From: Chloroflexota bacterium
GTDB lineage: Bacteria; Chloroflexota; Anaerolineae; Anaerolineales; UBA4823
Direction of reading: 5' to 3'
DNA length: 61,531 nt
Assembly (NCBI GenBank): GCA_020349245.1
Contig: CP070764.1
Coordinates: 771,933 to 833,463, forward strand
Shown here: positions 1-8,227 of the stretch, in pieces
How positions within the stretch are numbered: the stretch's first letter is position 1
Layout of the letters: each line of letters begins with the position of its first letter
Made by a program: the position numbers and the translations under genes
Notes under the pieces: model-generated
Databases searched by the model: none
What the model saw: the letters and a program-made list of their open reading frames with translations, nothing else
What the model was told of the DNA's origin: nothing

Positions 1-2
1 TT

Positions 3-200
3 GAGATAACCAGGATCAGAGGATTTCTTCAGACCCTCCCGGAGACAGATCGATCGGCGTTCATCATGCGGGTACAACACGAGCTTCCCTACGTCGAGAT
101 CTCCCGCATACTGAACATCTCTTTATCAGCAGCAAAAGTCAAAGTTCACCGGGTAAGGAGAGAATTAATCATGAGAAGCATCCACCGGCAGGAGGTTTAA
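3..200 (+). CDS. RNA polymerase sigma factor, ECF type, C-terminal part (5' end outside window)
   Basis: The first 66 codons seen, open at the left edge, end in TAA and read as sigma region 4: an LPETDRSAFIMR helix followed by the helix-turn-helix stretch EISRILNISLSAAKVKVHR. In the family this region contacts the -35 element. The GGAGGT that serves the next gene lies inside its last codons, so the two are translationally linked. The promoter-recognising region 2 lies outside the window, so the ECF subgroup cannot be told. The pairing with a small membrane protein of anti-sigma layout supports an ECF sigma rather than a primary sigma. Confidence 0.85.
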   Translation, partial: EITRIRGFLQTLPETDRSAFIMRVQHELPYVEISRILNISLSAAKVKVHRVRRELIMRSIHRQEV

Positions 201-204
201 TTAT

Positions 205-531
205 ATGGAAATCTCTCGCAACACGATCATCGATTTACTCCCGCTGTACATCGCGGATGAAGCGAGTCCCGAGACTCGCCATCTTATCGAGCTGTATCTC
301 AAGAACGATCCCGACCTAGCTGAAATTGTGAAGAAACTATCGGCATCCGAGATACCAAACGAAATCCCAATTCCTATTAACAAGGAGCGTGAAATGGAAG
401 CATATGAAGAAGCAAAACTGCAGCAGCGAAAATACGTCATCACCCTGGTCGGCGTGATTGCCATCATTTTCCTGATCATGATGGCTGCTGCCCTGGGTGG
501 CTTATTCCTGCTACTGCCTAGAATCTGGTAG
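205..531 (+). CDS. Putative membrane-anchored anti-sigma factor
   Basis: A 108-residue protein starting four bases after the sigma gene, with GGAGGT at 191-196. The N-terminal half (about residues 8-45, with DLLPLYIADEASPETR and a following helix) resembles the anti-sigma domain that opens many small zf-HC2-like regulators. One hydrophobic helix (about residues 76-103) would anchor it in the membrane, leaving almost nothing outside. The usual HxxxCxxC zinc motif is absent, since the protein has no cysteine at all, so this would be a zinc-less version. Known pairs of this design hold the sigma factor inactive at the membrane. The partner role is inferred from position and layout. Confidence 0.65.
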   Translation: MEISRNTIIDLLPLYIADEASPETRHLIELYLKNDPDLAEIVKKLSASEIPNEIPIPINKEREMEAYEEAKLQQRKYVITLVGVIAIIFLIMMAAALGGLFLLLPRIW

Positions 532-553
532 CATATTTTGATCTGTGTGCTGC

Positions 554-585
554 TCTAGTACCAATAAAAGTTCGCCGGTACTAGA
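554..585. repeat. Inverted repeat, 9-bp perfect arms
   Basis: TCTAGTACC (554-562) and its exact complement GGTACTAGA (577-585) flank a 14-nt loop. It lies 22 bases after the anti-sigma stop codon. There is no T-run behind it, so it is not a standard intrinsic terminator. It could be an mRNA 3'-end hairpin or a protein-binding site. Confidence 0.6.
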
Positions 586-600
586 TCCTGGAACAACAAA

Positions 601-659
601 ACCCGGAAAGAACTGCTGCTAAAATCGGATATACAGATTCTTTCCGGGTACTCTATAAT
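601..659 (+). promoter_or_regulatory. 12-bp perfect inverted repeat overlapping a probable promoter
   Basis: ACCCGGAAAGAA (601-612) is repeated as its exact reverse complement at 638-649, with 25 nt between. A TATAAT box follows at 654-659, so the right arm lies in the spacer just before the -10 box. No good -35 hexamer is seen at 17 nt. This geometry fits an operator controlling the acetyltransferase at 698, about 40 nt downstream. A hairpin role in RNA is the alternative. Confidence 0.5.
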
Positions 660-697
660 CGGGAAGAATGACATCTTCTCAAAATTAATTCTTCAAT

Positions 698-1252
698 ATG
701 AAAATCACGGACCTTGACCCAAAGAATCAAGACCTTATCCGGCAGGCCGCCTCCCTTCTTGTGAAAGGGTTCAAGACCCATTGGCCCAATGCCTGGAGGA
801 CCATGGAGGAAGCGTGGGAAGAAGTCCAGGAATCGCTCCAACCTGACCGGATCAGTAGGGTTGCCTTAAACGAGGAAGGTAAAGTGCTGGGCTGGATTGG
901 AGCGATTAAGGAATACCATGGACACGCTTGGGAGCTGCACCCCCTGGTTGTAGATCCGGATTCCCAGGGAATTGGTATAGGCAGAGCATTGGTGAACGAT
1001 CTTGAAGAGCAAGTCCGCAGACATGGGGGCGAAGTGATCTTCTTGGGTACAGACGATGAAGACGGCATGACTTCCGTAAGCAATGTAGAGCTTTTTCCTG
1101 ACGTGCTCGGACACCTTGCCGAGATACGGAATCTTAAACGTCATCCATATGAGTTCTACCAGAAATTGGGCTATTTCATCGTGGGGGTTATACCGGACGC
1201 TAATGGACCCGGAAAACCAGATATTCTCATGGCTAAACGGATAACAAATTAA
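698..1252 (+). CDS. GNAT acetyltransferase, aminoglycoside 6'-N-acetyltransferase-like
   Basis: A 184-residue GNAT-fold protein. The acetyl-CoA motif is visible as VVDPDSQGIGIGRALVNDLE (about residues 84-103), preceded by the WELHPL strand. The C-terminal half has the pattern FLGTDDED...HPYEFYQKLGYFIVGVIPDANG, which I recall from chromosomal AAC(6')-type proteins, so acetyl transfer to the 6'-amino group of aminoglycosides is a fair guess. The family also contains members with other amine substrates, and the true substrate cannot be read from sequence. The gene stands alone, behind a TATAAT box and a long inverted repeat that may regulate it. The Shine-Dalgarno is weak. Confidence 0.75.
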   Translation: MKITDLDPKNQDLIRQAASLLVKGFKTHWPNAWRTMEEAWEEVQESLQPDRISRVALNEEGKVLGWIGAIKEYHGHAWELHPLVVDPDSQGIGIGRALVNDLEEQVRRHGGEVIFLGTDDEDGMTSVSNVELFPDVLGHLAEIRNLKRHPYEFYQKLGYFIVGVIPDANGPGKPDILMAKRITN

Positions 1253-1527
1253 TTCATCCATTATAGATTTGACTTTCCTCTCGACCATTTCAGGAAAAAC
1301 CTCACCACCTAAACCCTGACCCAAAGTTTGCACGAAGGCCATGGGAGCTTCTATTACAAATCCAAACCCCGGGCATCTTGAGGAAAGGCACACAACCGAT
1401 TTTGGCATCAAGCACACCTCGTGTTCCCCGATCTATGCGATATATGCCGGGAGGATTTTATGTGATAAAATTTTTTTCTGTAGAACTATCCAGAACCAAT
1501 TCATGTACAAACTACCAGGAGGCTGCC

Positions 1528-1590
1528 ATGGCAAAAAAGAAAGGTAAGAAAAAAGACAAGAAGGACAAGAAGGGCAAGAAGAATAAATAG
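1528..1590 (+). CDS. 20-residue lysine-rich microprotein
   Basis: A very short reading frame, MAKKKGKKKDKKDKKGKKNK, in which 14 of 20 residues are lysine and the rest are mostly Gly/Asp. It has a textbook Shine-Dalgarno (AGGAGG, 1517-1522, five bases before ATG) and is followed 20 bases after the stop by a strong intrinsic terminator, so it looks like a complete gene. A longer in-frame start at 1378 exists but lacks a ribosome site and its extra residues look random. A possible -10 box (GATAAAAT, about 1463-1470) lies upstream. Such a polycation could bind RNA, ribosomes or DNA, or neutralise acidic polymers. No family is recognised and the function is unknown. Confidence 0.6.
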   Translation: MAKKKGKKKDKKDKKGKKNK

Positions 1591-1610
1591 CCCTTAATTA
1601 ATCACTTTGA

Positions 1611-1640
1611 AAAAATCCCAGCCTTGAGGCTGGGATTTTT
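1611..1640 (+). terminator. Intrinsic terminator after the lysine-rich microprotein gene
   Basis: A perfect 13-bp stem, left arm AAAAATCCCAGCC and right arm GGCTGGGATTTTT, closes a TTGA loop. It ends in T5 on the plus strand. The matching A-run lets it work in both directions, although no minus-strand gene approaches here. Confidence 0.9.
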
Positions 1641-1909
1641 ATTAGAGAATCCTGCCGAAAAAGAGGGAAATACGACCAAGGGGGAAAAGACTCCACAGGA
1701 GAGCCATTTATTCTTATTTTCCGAACCGATGGAAAATTCCCTGGGATACCTCGAGACACCCCTCCCGAGAAGGATATCGTACCCCTCCCAGGAGGCTGGT
1801 ATATATTACCGGTGTAAATTAATATTTAAGTTTATCATTCCCACTGAACTGTGTATGGATCAAGAGAGTAATATGAAATAGAAGATCACGAGTATAGGGA
1901 GAGGTCACC
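1641..1909. other. Intergenic stretch upstream of the DUF885 lipoprotein gene
   Basis: No convincing gene. An open frame at 1624-1881 starts inside the terminator, has no ribosome site and is not protein-like. A CCTCCCAGGAGG palindrome (about 1785-1796) sits just before TGGTATATATTACC (about 1797-1810), a possible extended -10 or operator for the next gene. Confidence 0.4.
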
Positions 1910-3877
1910 ATGAAGACATCATCCATGATATTCAGTTATTCGTTAATAATTTTAACCATCTGCAGTTTACTTGCCGCCTGCAACCTCATCGAACCAACTG
2001 AACCGATCGTGATACTGATGCCGGAAATCACACCAACCACTTTACCCCCGATCGAGACTGAATCCACAACCATCCTGGAAAATGTACCCACTAAGACCCC
2101 GGATTCCTCGCCTGCCGAATCCCCTCTGGACCAGGTAATCCGTGACCTAGATGGATTACCGATCGACCAGTTCTTCAACGAATCTTTCAAGCAGCTTCTG
2201 CTGCGAGAACCGGAGACCCTCACTTATGCCAATATATCTCAAGAATTTGGATTACGAGATGACCAGCTCAATGACCGGTCTGACGCTTATCTACGCCAGA
2301 CCCAGCAGCTAGAGACCGCTATCCTGGATTTGCTACACACCTACGAACGGGAGCAGCTTACCCCCGATCAGCAGCTCTCGTATGACATCTACGAGTGGGA
2401 TTTGGAGAATCGAGTGGCTGGTCACCAGTTCATGTACCACGATTACCCGCTGAACCACATGGTCTTTAGCTATGATTTTTCCCTGAACGAGCTCTTCACC
2501 GAACTCCACCCACTCAACACCCGGGAAAACGCGGAAGATTACATATCCCGCTTATCACAAGTCAACCGCCAGGTGGACCAGGTTCTCGAAGGGCTAAAAC
2601 TGCGCGAGCAGGCTGGTGTCATCTTGCCAGATTTCATTATCCACATGGCCCGCGGCAACCTGCAGGATTATCTCGGCTCTCATAGCAATGATCCAGGACA
2701 AATCGATCCGCAGAGACTGCTGGTATATACGGTATTCAGCGACAAAATTGAAAGAATCTCCGAACTATCCAGCGAGGAGAAGTCTGCTTTACGCGAATAC
2801 GCTCGGCAGGAGATCGAAAATTCTTTTATCCCCGGCTATCTAAAGCTGATCGGTTATCTCGACCACCTCGAAGAAGTCGCCGACAGCAACGCTGGAGTCT
2901 GGAAATTCCCTGATGGTGAGGCATTTTACGCCCACAAACTCCGCGAGGAGACCAACACCGATCTTACTGCAGAAGAGATCCACCAGATCGGTCTTGGGGA
3001 AGTCGACCGTATTCGAAGCGAGATGCGCCAGGTCTTTGATCAATTGGGCTACCCTGCAGATGAAAGTTTCTCCGAATCCCTGGGCCGGGCAATCCGTGAA
3101 GGGGGTTCCTACAATACGAGCTCGCAAACTGGCAAGGATGAATACATTGCGGCGGTTGAAGCGATCATTGAGAAGGCCAACCTGCGGATGGGGGAAGTAT
3201 TTGATATCGGACCCAGGTGGGGAGTGGTGGTCGTTGGAGGACCAGCCGGCGGGTACTATACTCCAGGTGCGCCGGATGGTTCGCGGCCCGGGGCGTATCA
3301 CGTCGCCACAACGGGATCTAGCCGGAATAAGTTTCTCGAAGCTACCACCGCTTACCATGAAGCTGTCCCCGGCCACCATTACCAGATCGCCACCGGTCAA
3401 GCCATGGACCTGCCCATGTTCCGCAAGGAAGGCAACTACAACGGTTATATCGAAGGCTGGGCGTTGTATGCAGAGCGCCTCGCCTGGGAAATGGGTCTTT
3501 ACGAAGACGACCCCTACGGAAATATCGGCAGACTCCAGATGGAGTTGCTGCGTGCGGTGCGGCTGGTGACAGACACTGGCATTCATGCCAAGAAGTGGAC
3601 CCGGGAGGAAGCCCAGTCTTATATGGATGAGGCCATGGGTGCTCCGGGATATTTTTCCTATGAAGTTGACCGCTATGTGGTTATCCCCGCCCAGGCTACC
3701 GGCTACAAGATCGGTATGCTCAAGATCCTGGAACTGCGCCAGCGGGCCATGGATATCCTGGGAGATAAATTCGATATCAAAGAATTCCACAACGTGGTGA
3801 TTGGCAACGGTAGTCTGCCGTTTGAAATCCTGGAACGCCTGGTAGATGACTATATCGCAGCTGCACAAAACCAGTAA
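1910..3877 (+). CDS. DUF885 family lipoprotein, probable zinc-dependent hydrolase
   Basis: A 655-residue exported protein. The N-terminus is a lipoprotein signal ending in the lipobox LLAAC (lipidated Cys24), followed by a Thr/Pro-rich linker to about residue 70. The rest matches the DUF885 family, all-helical proteins related to M3/M32-like metallopeptidases. The hallmark TAYHEAVPGHHYQ is present near residue 483, giving an HExxxGHH metal site, followed by the conserved NGYIEGWALYAERLAWEMG segment that includes another acidic ligand candidate. Substrate is unknown; peptides or carboxylic esters are plausible outside the membrane. GGGAGAGG lies six bases before ATG. It is apparently monocistronic. 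Confidence 0.85.
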   Translation: MKTSSMIFSYSLIILTICSLLAACNLIEPTEPIVILMPEITPTTLPPIETESTTILENVPTKTPDSSPAESPLDQVIRDLDGLPIDQFFNESFKQLLLREPETLTYANISQEFGLRDDQLNDRSDAYLRQTQQLETAILDLLHTYEREQLTPDQQLSYDIYEWDLENRVAGHQFMYHDYPLNHMVFSYDFSLNELFTELHPLNTRENAEDYISRLSQVNRQVDQVLEGLKLREQAGVILPDFIIHMARGNLQDYLGSHSNDPGQIDPQRLLVYTVFSDKIERISELSSEEKSALREYARQEIENSFIPGYLKLIGYLDHLEEVADSNAGVWKFPDGEAFYAHKLREETNTDLTAEEIHQIGLGEVDRIRSEMRQVFDQLGYPADESFSESLGRAIREGGSYNTSSQTGKDEYIAAVEAIIEKANLRMGEVFDIGPRWGVVVVGGPAGGYYTPGAPDGSRPGAYHVATTGSSRNKFLEATTAYHEAVPGHHYQIATGQAMDLPMFRKEGNYNGYIEGWALYAERLAWEMGLYEDDPYGNIGRLQMELLRAVRLVTDTGIHAKKWTREEAQSYMDEAMGAPGYFSYEVDRYVVIPAQATGYKIGMLKILELRQRAMDILGDKFDIKEFHNVVIGNGSLPFEILERLVDDYIAAAQNQ

Positions 3878-4072
3878 GGTTATCCGATGACATTCACGGA
3901 CGCGTATTGACGAACCAAGCCTGGTGAGTATAATCAGATCAAGATAACAAACTCCTCGCCGAGTGAACACCAGGCGGAATAAGTACCCGAGGCAGCAAGA
4001 TAAACCAAACCCTCATCGATGCCGCTGATGTAGATTCGGCGGCATTTTCCGGTCTTTCCAGGAGGGGTACAA

Positions 4073-5977
4073 ATGAACTTCGGCTTCATGGGACAAATCC
4101 TGCGGGTCAACCTTTCCACCGGGAAGATCGCAGCTGAACCGATCAACCTGGAGAAGGCGCGCAAATACCTGGGAGGTGCGGGCTTGGCCACCAGGTATCT
4201 TTTTGATGAGACGCCAGTCGGAGCCGATCCCCTCGGCCCAGATAACCCGCTGATCTTCATGACCGGTCCTCTGACCGGGACGGCTTCAGCGAGCGCCAGC
4301 CGCTATTCTGTGGTTGCCAAATCTCCTCAAACAGGCATCTGGGGACAGGCTAACTCGGGTGGCACCTTTGGACCCGCCATGAAACGCAGCGGATACGACG
4401 GGGTGATCTTCGAAGGAATTTCCCCCAAGCCGGTCTATCTCAATATCGTCTCGGGAGAAGCGCAGCTGTGCGATGCCGGGCACCTGTGGGGGAAAACCGT
4501 GCCCGAAACCGAAGATTTGCTTCAAGCAGAGAGCGATGTCAGGCTCACAATCGCTTCCATTGGTCCTGCAGGAGAGAATCTCGTTCGCTATGCCGCGATT
4601 ATGAATAACAAGCACCGGGCAGCTGGCCGCTGTGGGCTGGGCGCAGTGATGGGGTCGAAACGCCTCAAGGGTATCGCCTGCTATGGTAAAGAACCTGTGC
4701 AGATCGCCCAGGAAGGTGGATTCAGGGAAGCAGCCAAACGCCAGATCGGATTCCTGGACGAATCGGTGCTCAAGGTCATCTTTGATACCTTCGGTACGAG
4801 CATGATCGCCGATATGGTCAATGTACGCGGCGGCTATCCCACCCGCAACTGGCAGGAGAGTGTTTTTGAGGGGATCGAATCGGTCAATGCGGAAGGCATC
4901 GCTGACTCGGTCTTCGTAGAGGGTGTGCCGTGTTATGCCTGCCCGGTGACGTGTGGCCGGCGGACAGAGATCACAACAGGAAAGTGGCAGGGCAATGCCG
5001 GTGAAGGTCCCGAGTATGAGACGGTTAACACCTTGGGAGCAATGTGTGGAGTCTCCGATATCAACGCCATCACCATGGCCAACTACCTGTGCAACCAGTA
5101 TGGGTTGGATACCATCAGCACCGGCTCGACGATTGCCTTCGGCATGGAGTGTTTTTCCCGCGGCATCCTGACCCGGGATCAAACCGGCGGACTGGAGCTC
5201 AACTTTGGCGATTCGGAGGTGATCGTCGCACTGATTGAAAAAATCGCTCTCCGGGAAGGCATTGGCAATCTACTTGCAGAAGGCACCCGCATCATGGCCC
5301 AAAAGCTCGGCGGTGGTTCCCGAAAATTTGCCATGCAGGTCAAAGGACTGGAACTTCCAGCCTATGATCCCCGCGCTGCAAAAATCTGCGGTTTGGGGTA
5401 TGTGAGCGCAAACCGGGGCGGAGATCACATCACCAGCTATGTTGAGGCACCTACATTCGTCGATGTACCCCTGTTGATTATCGAAAACAGCACCATCAAG
5501 GATCCCCTGGTTGCCGATCCGGCTGAAGCACAGGTTGTGATCGATATGGAAAATGCATTCAGCGCACTGGATGCCATCGGTTGTTGTAAATTCATGGGTA
5601 TGGGTCTAACCTCCCAAGACATGGTCGACCTCTTGGCCCTTGCCACTGGTTGGGATATAGACATTGAGGAATACCTGACTTGCGGGGAGCGCAATTATAA
5701 TCTTGCCCGGGCTTTCTGCATCCGGGAAGGGATCACGCGGGAGATGGATATCTTACCTGACCGCTTGATGCAGGATCCGTTGCCCTCCGGACCTGCGGAG
5801 GACATGCTGATTGACCGAGAATCGCTGGAAGCATTGAAAGACGCCTATTATGAATTTCGCGGATGGGACAAGACAACCGGAGCACCCACCCCCAAAAAAT
5901 TATTTCAACTTGGATTGGAAGATCTGATCCCCGATCTCCAGGAAGTACCCCTCGCAAAATCAGGATTAAAGTATTGA
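4073..5977 (+). CDS. aor: Aldehyde:ferredoxin oxidoreductase (tungsten/molybdopterin enzyme)
   Basis: A 634-residue cytoplasmic enzyme of the AOR family, which oxidises aldehydes to acids, or reduces acids, with ferredoxin. The family start GFMGQILRVNLSTGKI is present, then the TGPLTGT and SGGTFGPAMKRSGYDG stretches of the pterin-binding domain. The [4Fe-4S] ligands are visible as Cys287-x2-Cys290-x3-Cys294 (CYACPVTC) plus Cys504 or Cys505 (AIGCCKF), close to the spacing of the archaeal prototype. The metal is presumed to be W or Mo on bis-pterin. CAGGAGGGG precedes ATG by about seven bases. Its 3' end overlaps the convergent ABC ATPase gene by 12 bp. A MoaD/ThiS-like gene at 13225 may be functionally linked. 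Confidence 0.92.
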   Translation: MNFGFMGQILRVNLSTGKIAAEPINLEKARKYLGGAGLATRYLFDETPVGADPLGPDNPLIFMTGPLTGTASASASRYSVVAKSPQTGIWGQANSGGTFGPAMKRSGYDGVIFEGISPKPVYLNIVSGEAQLCDAGHLWGKTVPETEDLLQAESDVRLTIASIGPAGENLVRYAAIMNNKHRAAGRCGLGAVMGSKRLKGIACYGKEPVQIAQEGGFREAAKRQIGFLDESVLKVIFDTFGTSMIADMVNVRGGYPTRNWQESVFEGIESVNAEGIADSVFVEGVPCYACPVTCGRRTEITTGKWQGNAGEGPEYETVNTLGAMCGVSDINAITMANYLCNQYGLDTISTGSTIAFGMECFSRGILTRDQTGGLELNFGDSEVIVALIEKIALREGIGNLLAEGTRIMAQKLGGGSRKFAMQVKGLELPAYDPRAAKICGLGYVSANRGGDHITSYVEAPTFVDVPLLIIENSTIKDPLVADPAEAQVVIDMENAFSALDAIGCCKFMGMGLTSQDMVDLLALATGWDIDIEEYLTCGERNYNLARAFCIREGITREMDILPDRLMQDPLPSGPAEDMLIDRESLEALKDAYYEFRGWDKTTGAPTPKKLFQLGLEDLIPDLQEVPLAKSGLKY

Positions 5978-6811
5978 ATTATCCGCTTTTTTAAGCAGTT
6001 CCTGTACGGCTCGCAATTGGGATTTCGAGAGACCCAGCGTCAGCTCGGTCTCTTCATCTTCCCTGATAATCCGCCGGCCAAGACCGGAATAGCGCCACAT
6101 TTTCAGGTCCTCTTCCATAGGAGAACCGATGATATCCTCGCGTACGATATGCCCGTCCTCCATGACGAGCACCCGGTTGGTTTGCCGCGCCACCGATTGA
6201 TCGTGGGTGACGACGATGAAGGTTGTCCTCTGACTCTGATTCAGGTCCCGCAGCAGCCCCATCAGCGCCTGCCCGGCGGAACTGTCCAGGCTGCCTGTCG
6301 GCTCGTCGGCCAGCACCAGCAGAGGTTTGTTCGCCAGCGAGCGGGCGACAGCCACCCTCTGACGCTGCCCACCCGATAATTGGTTCGGTAGATGGTCCAT
6401 TCGGTCAGCAAGACCAACCAATTCCAACAATTCTCTTGAACGTTTTCGCCGTTCCGACATCCCCAGGTGCCCCATCATGGGTACTTCAACATTTTCCTTG
6501 GCGGTAAGCGTTGGTATCAAATTGTGCAGCTGGAACATAAAGCCTACGGTTTTTGCCCGGAACTGATCCTTGTTTTGGATCTGGGCCAGGTCCTCTCCAT
6601 CAATCAGGACCTGCCCACTGGTGGGTTTATCCAGTGCGCCGATCATATTCAGCAAAGTGCTTTTCCCGCTCCCGCTTGGACCCATCACTGTGACCAACTC
6701 CCCTACTGCGACTTTCAAATTAACCTCGTCCAAGGCGCGGATCTCTTCACCATCCCCATAGATGCGGGTTAAATTTATGGTTTCAACCAGGAATTCAGAG
6801 GCTGCATTCAT
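5966..6811 (-). CDS. ABC transporter ATP-binding protein, MacB/LolD type
   Basis: A 281-residue ATPase, third gene of a permease-adaptor-ATPase operon. Visible are Walker A GPSGSGKST (residues 44-52), the Q-loop FMFQLHNLIP, the signature LSGGQRQRVAVARSLA, Walker B LLVLADEPTGSLDS and the switch His in VVTHD. This is the LolD/MacB/FtsE branch, which powers mechanotransmission rather than substrate passage through the membrane. The start at 6811 is chosen for its GGAGCGAGCC ribosome site; an upstream in-frame start at 6856 would overlap the adaptor gene. A tail of about 50 residues after the ABC domain is not typical and is of unknown role. Confidence 0.92.
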   Translation of the reverse strand: MNAASEFLVETINLTRIYGDGEEIRALDEVNLKVAVGELVTVMGPSGSGKSTLLNMIGALDKPTSGQVLIDGEDLAQIQNKDQFRAKTVGFMFQLHNLIPTLTAKENVEVPMMGHLGMSERRKRSRELLELVGLADRMDHLPNQLSGGQRQRVAVARSLANKPLLVLADEPTGSLDSSAGQALMGLLRDLNQSQRTTFIVVTHDQSVARQTNRVLVMEDGHIVREDIIGSPMEEDLKMWRYSGLGRRIIREDEETELTLGLSKSQLRAVQELLKKADNSIL

Positions 6812-6830
6812 ATGGCTCGCTCCAATTTGC

Positions 6831-8165
6831 TTATTCACCGACTTCAATATCCACAAATGCGGTCATTCCCCAGCGCAGCTGATCCGGAATCTCATCCAGC
6901 TCGATGGTCACCGGATAGTTCACACCGGCGCCTTCAGTAGCCTTCGGAGCGATCCGCGTTACCACACCGCCGACGACGACATCTGGTAACGCATCAAAAG
7001 TGATAATTGCGCTGTCGCCAATTTTCACCTGGGCGAGATCGATCTCCGAGAGATCGGTTGTTTCCACCTGCAGGTGGTTGATATCCGCCAGAAGCAGCAC
7101 GGGCTGACCGACGTTCACCCACTCGCTCGGGTGAACAAATATTTCACTCACATTGCCCTCGAAAGGCGCAAGCAATTCAAGATCATTCAGCGCAGACTCG
7201 GCAGCATCCAGCTGCGCCTGGGCGTTTGCCAAACGGGCCTCTGCCACCGCGAGATCGTCAGGGTCGGGTCCCTGGCTGTACACCTCGTATTCCCGCTGGG
7301 CGATATTAATTTGCGCTTGCAGCAGCTCGACATCCCCCCGGTCGGGACCTTGTTGAGCCCGTTCATATTCCCGCCGGGCATCCAGCAGGCGCGCCTGTGC
7401 GGAGGCCAGCTCAGCTTCTGCAACGGCAATGTCCAGCTCATTGCCGCTGCTCAACAGGGCGTTGAGCTTTCTCACTGCAGCATCATAGGCTTGCTGGGCA
7501 TTCGCCTGGCGAGCCAGCAAATTTGCTCTAACCAGATTCTCCTCGCTCTTGCTGGCATACGGCTCAAAATCTTCGTTGGCCTTGTCCAGGGCATCCCTTG
7601 CTAAGACGACCTGGGCTTTGGCTGCATCGATATCTGCCTGGTCCGCAGTTGAAGCCAAAATACGTAAACGCCTCTCCGCGCTGTCAACTGCCTTTTCGGC
7701 ATCAGCGATAGCCTGCAGGGCATTTGCTTCCCGCATCTCAGAACTAAGCAGGTCTTCCAGTGCTTTCTGCGAACTATCCAGTTCCTGGAGGGCCTGTGCA
7801 GCCAGCAGCTCCGTGTTCTTGTTCAGCTCATTCAGCGAAAGCCGGGCGCTGGCCAGCTCCAGCTGGGCAGCCGCGAGTGCTGCCAAGAGCTGTTCTTTTC
7901 CCTCCAGGCGGATCAAAACCTGATCTACGCTGACCAAAACATCCTCGCTGACCAGGACCTCCTCCACCACCCCGGGGATCGTCATGCTCAGGGTTGCCCA
8001 ATCGACAGGGATAACAACACCCGTTGCACTGACAATCGGCGAAAAATCACTTGCGGACGTCGCAACTTCTGGCTCTGGTGTTTCCGCAGGTGAAAAGCTG
8101 CTGCAGGCTGTAACCATAACTAAAACGATCAGGATAAACAGCAGATTTGGGCGTATTTTCTTCAT
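6831..8165 (-). CDS. Lipoprotein efflux adaptor (membrane fusion protein, HlyD/MacA-like)
   Basis: A 444-residue adaptor. A lipoprotein signal ends in VTAC (Cys21). A lipoyl-like half (PVDWATLSMTIPGVVEEVLV) is followed by a long Ala/Glu/Leu-rich coiled coil (roughly residues 95-310), the closing lipoyl half (LLAPFEGNVSEIFVHPSEWV) and a beta-barrel. In Gram-negative cells MacA-type adaptors couple MacB to TolC. The lipid anchor here suits a cell lacking a classical outer membrane. The start at 8165 has GGGAAAGG ten bases upstream; the in-frame ATG at 8201 has no better site and would spoil the signal peptide. It lies 62 bases after the permease and 19 before the ATPase, so all three form one operon. 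Confidence 0.88.
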   Translation of the reverse strand: MKKIRPNLLFILIVLVMVTACSSFSPAETPEPEVATSASDFSPIVSATGVVIPVDWATLSMTIPGVVEEVLVSEDVLVSVDQVLIRLEGKEQLLAALAAAQLELASARLSLNELNKNTELLAAQALQELDSSQKALEDLLSSEMREANALQAIADAEKAVDSAERRLRILASTADQADIDAAKAQVVLARDALDKANEDFEPYASKSEENLVRANLLARQANAQQAYDAAVRKLNALLSSGNELDIAVAEAELASAQARLLDARREYERAQQGPDRGDVELLQAQINIAQREYEVYSQGPDPDDLAVAEARLANAQAQLDAAESALNDLELLAPFEGNVSEIFVHPSEWVNVGQPVLLLADINHLQVETTDLSEIDLAQVKIGDSAIITFDALPDVVVGGVVTRIAPKATEGAGVNYPVTIELDEIPDQLRWGMTAFVDIEVGE

Positions 8166-8227
8166 ATCAGCTTTTCCTTTCCCATCGGGTCCAAGCATCA
8201 ATTCTCATGCAGTCTGCAAATTTCAAA

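Noticed and set aside
1624..1881. 85-codon frame downstream of the lysine-rich microprotein
   Set aside because: Starts inside the terminator stem, has no Shine-Dalgarno and an unstructured, low-information product.
2840..3970. Long open frame (376 codons) on the minus strand
   Set aside because: Antisense to the DUF885 gene, whose motifs are clear; the minus-strand product has no recognisable domain or ribosome site.
4286..5182. 298-codon frame on the minus strand
   Set aside because: Lies wholly inside the aldehyde:ferredoxin oxidoreductase gene in the opposite direction, a by-product of its codon bias.
6856..6856. Longer start for the ABC ATPase
   Set aside because: It would overlap the adaptor gene and lacks a ribosome site; the ATG at 6811 has GGAGCGAGCC.
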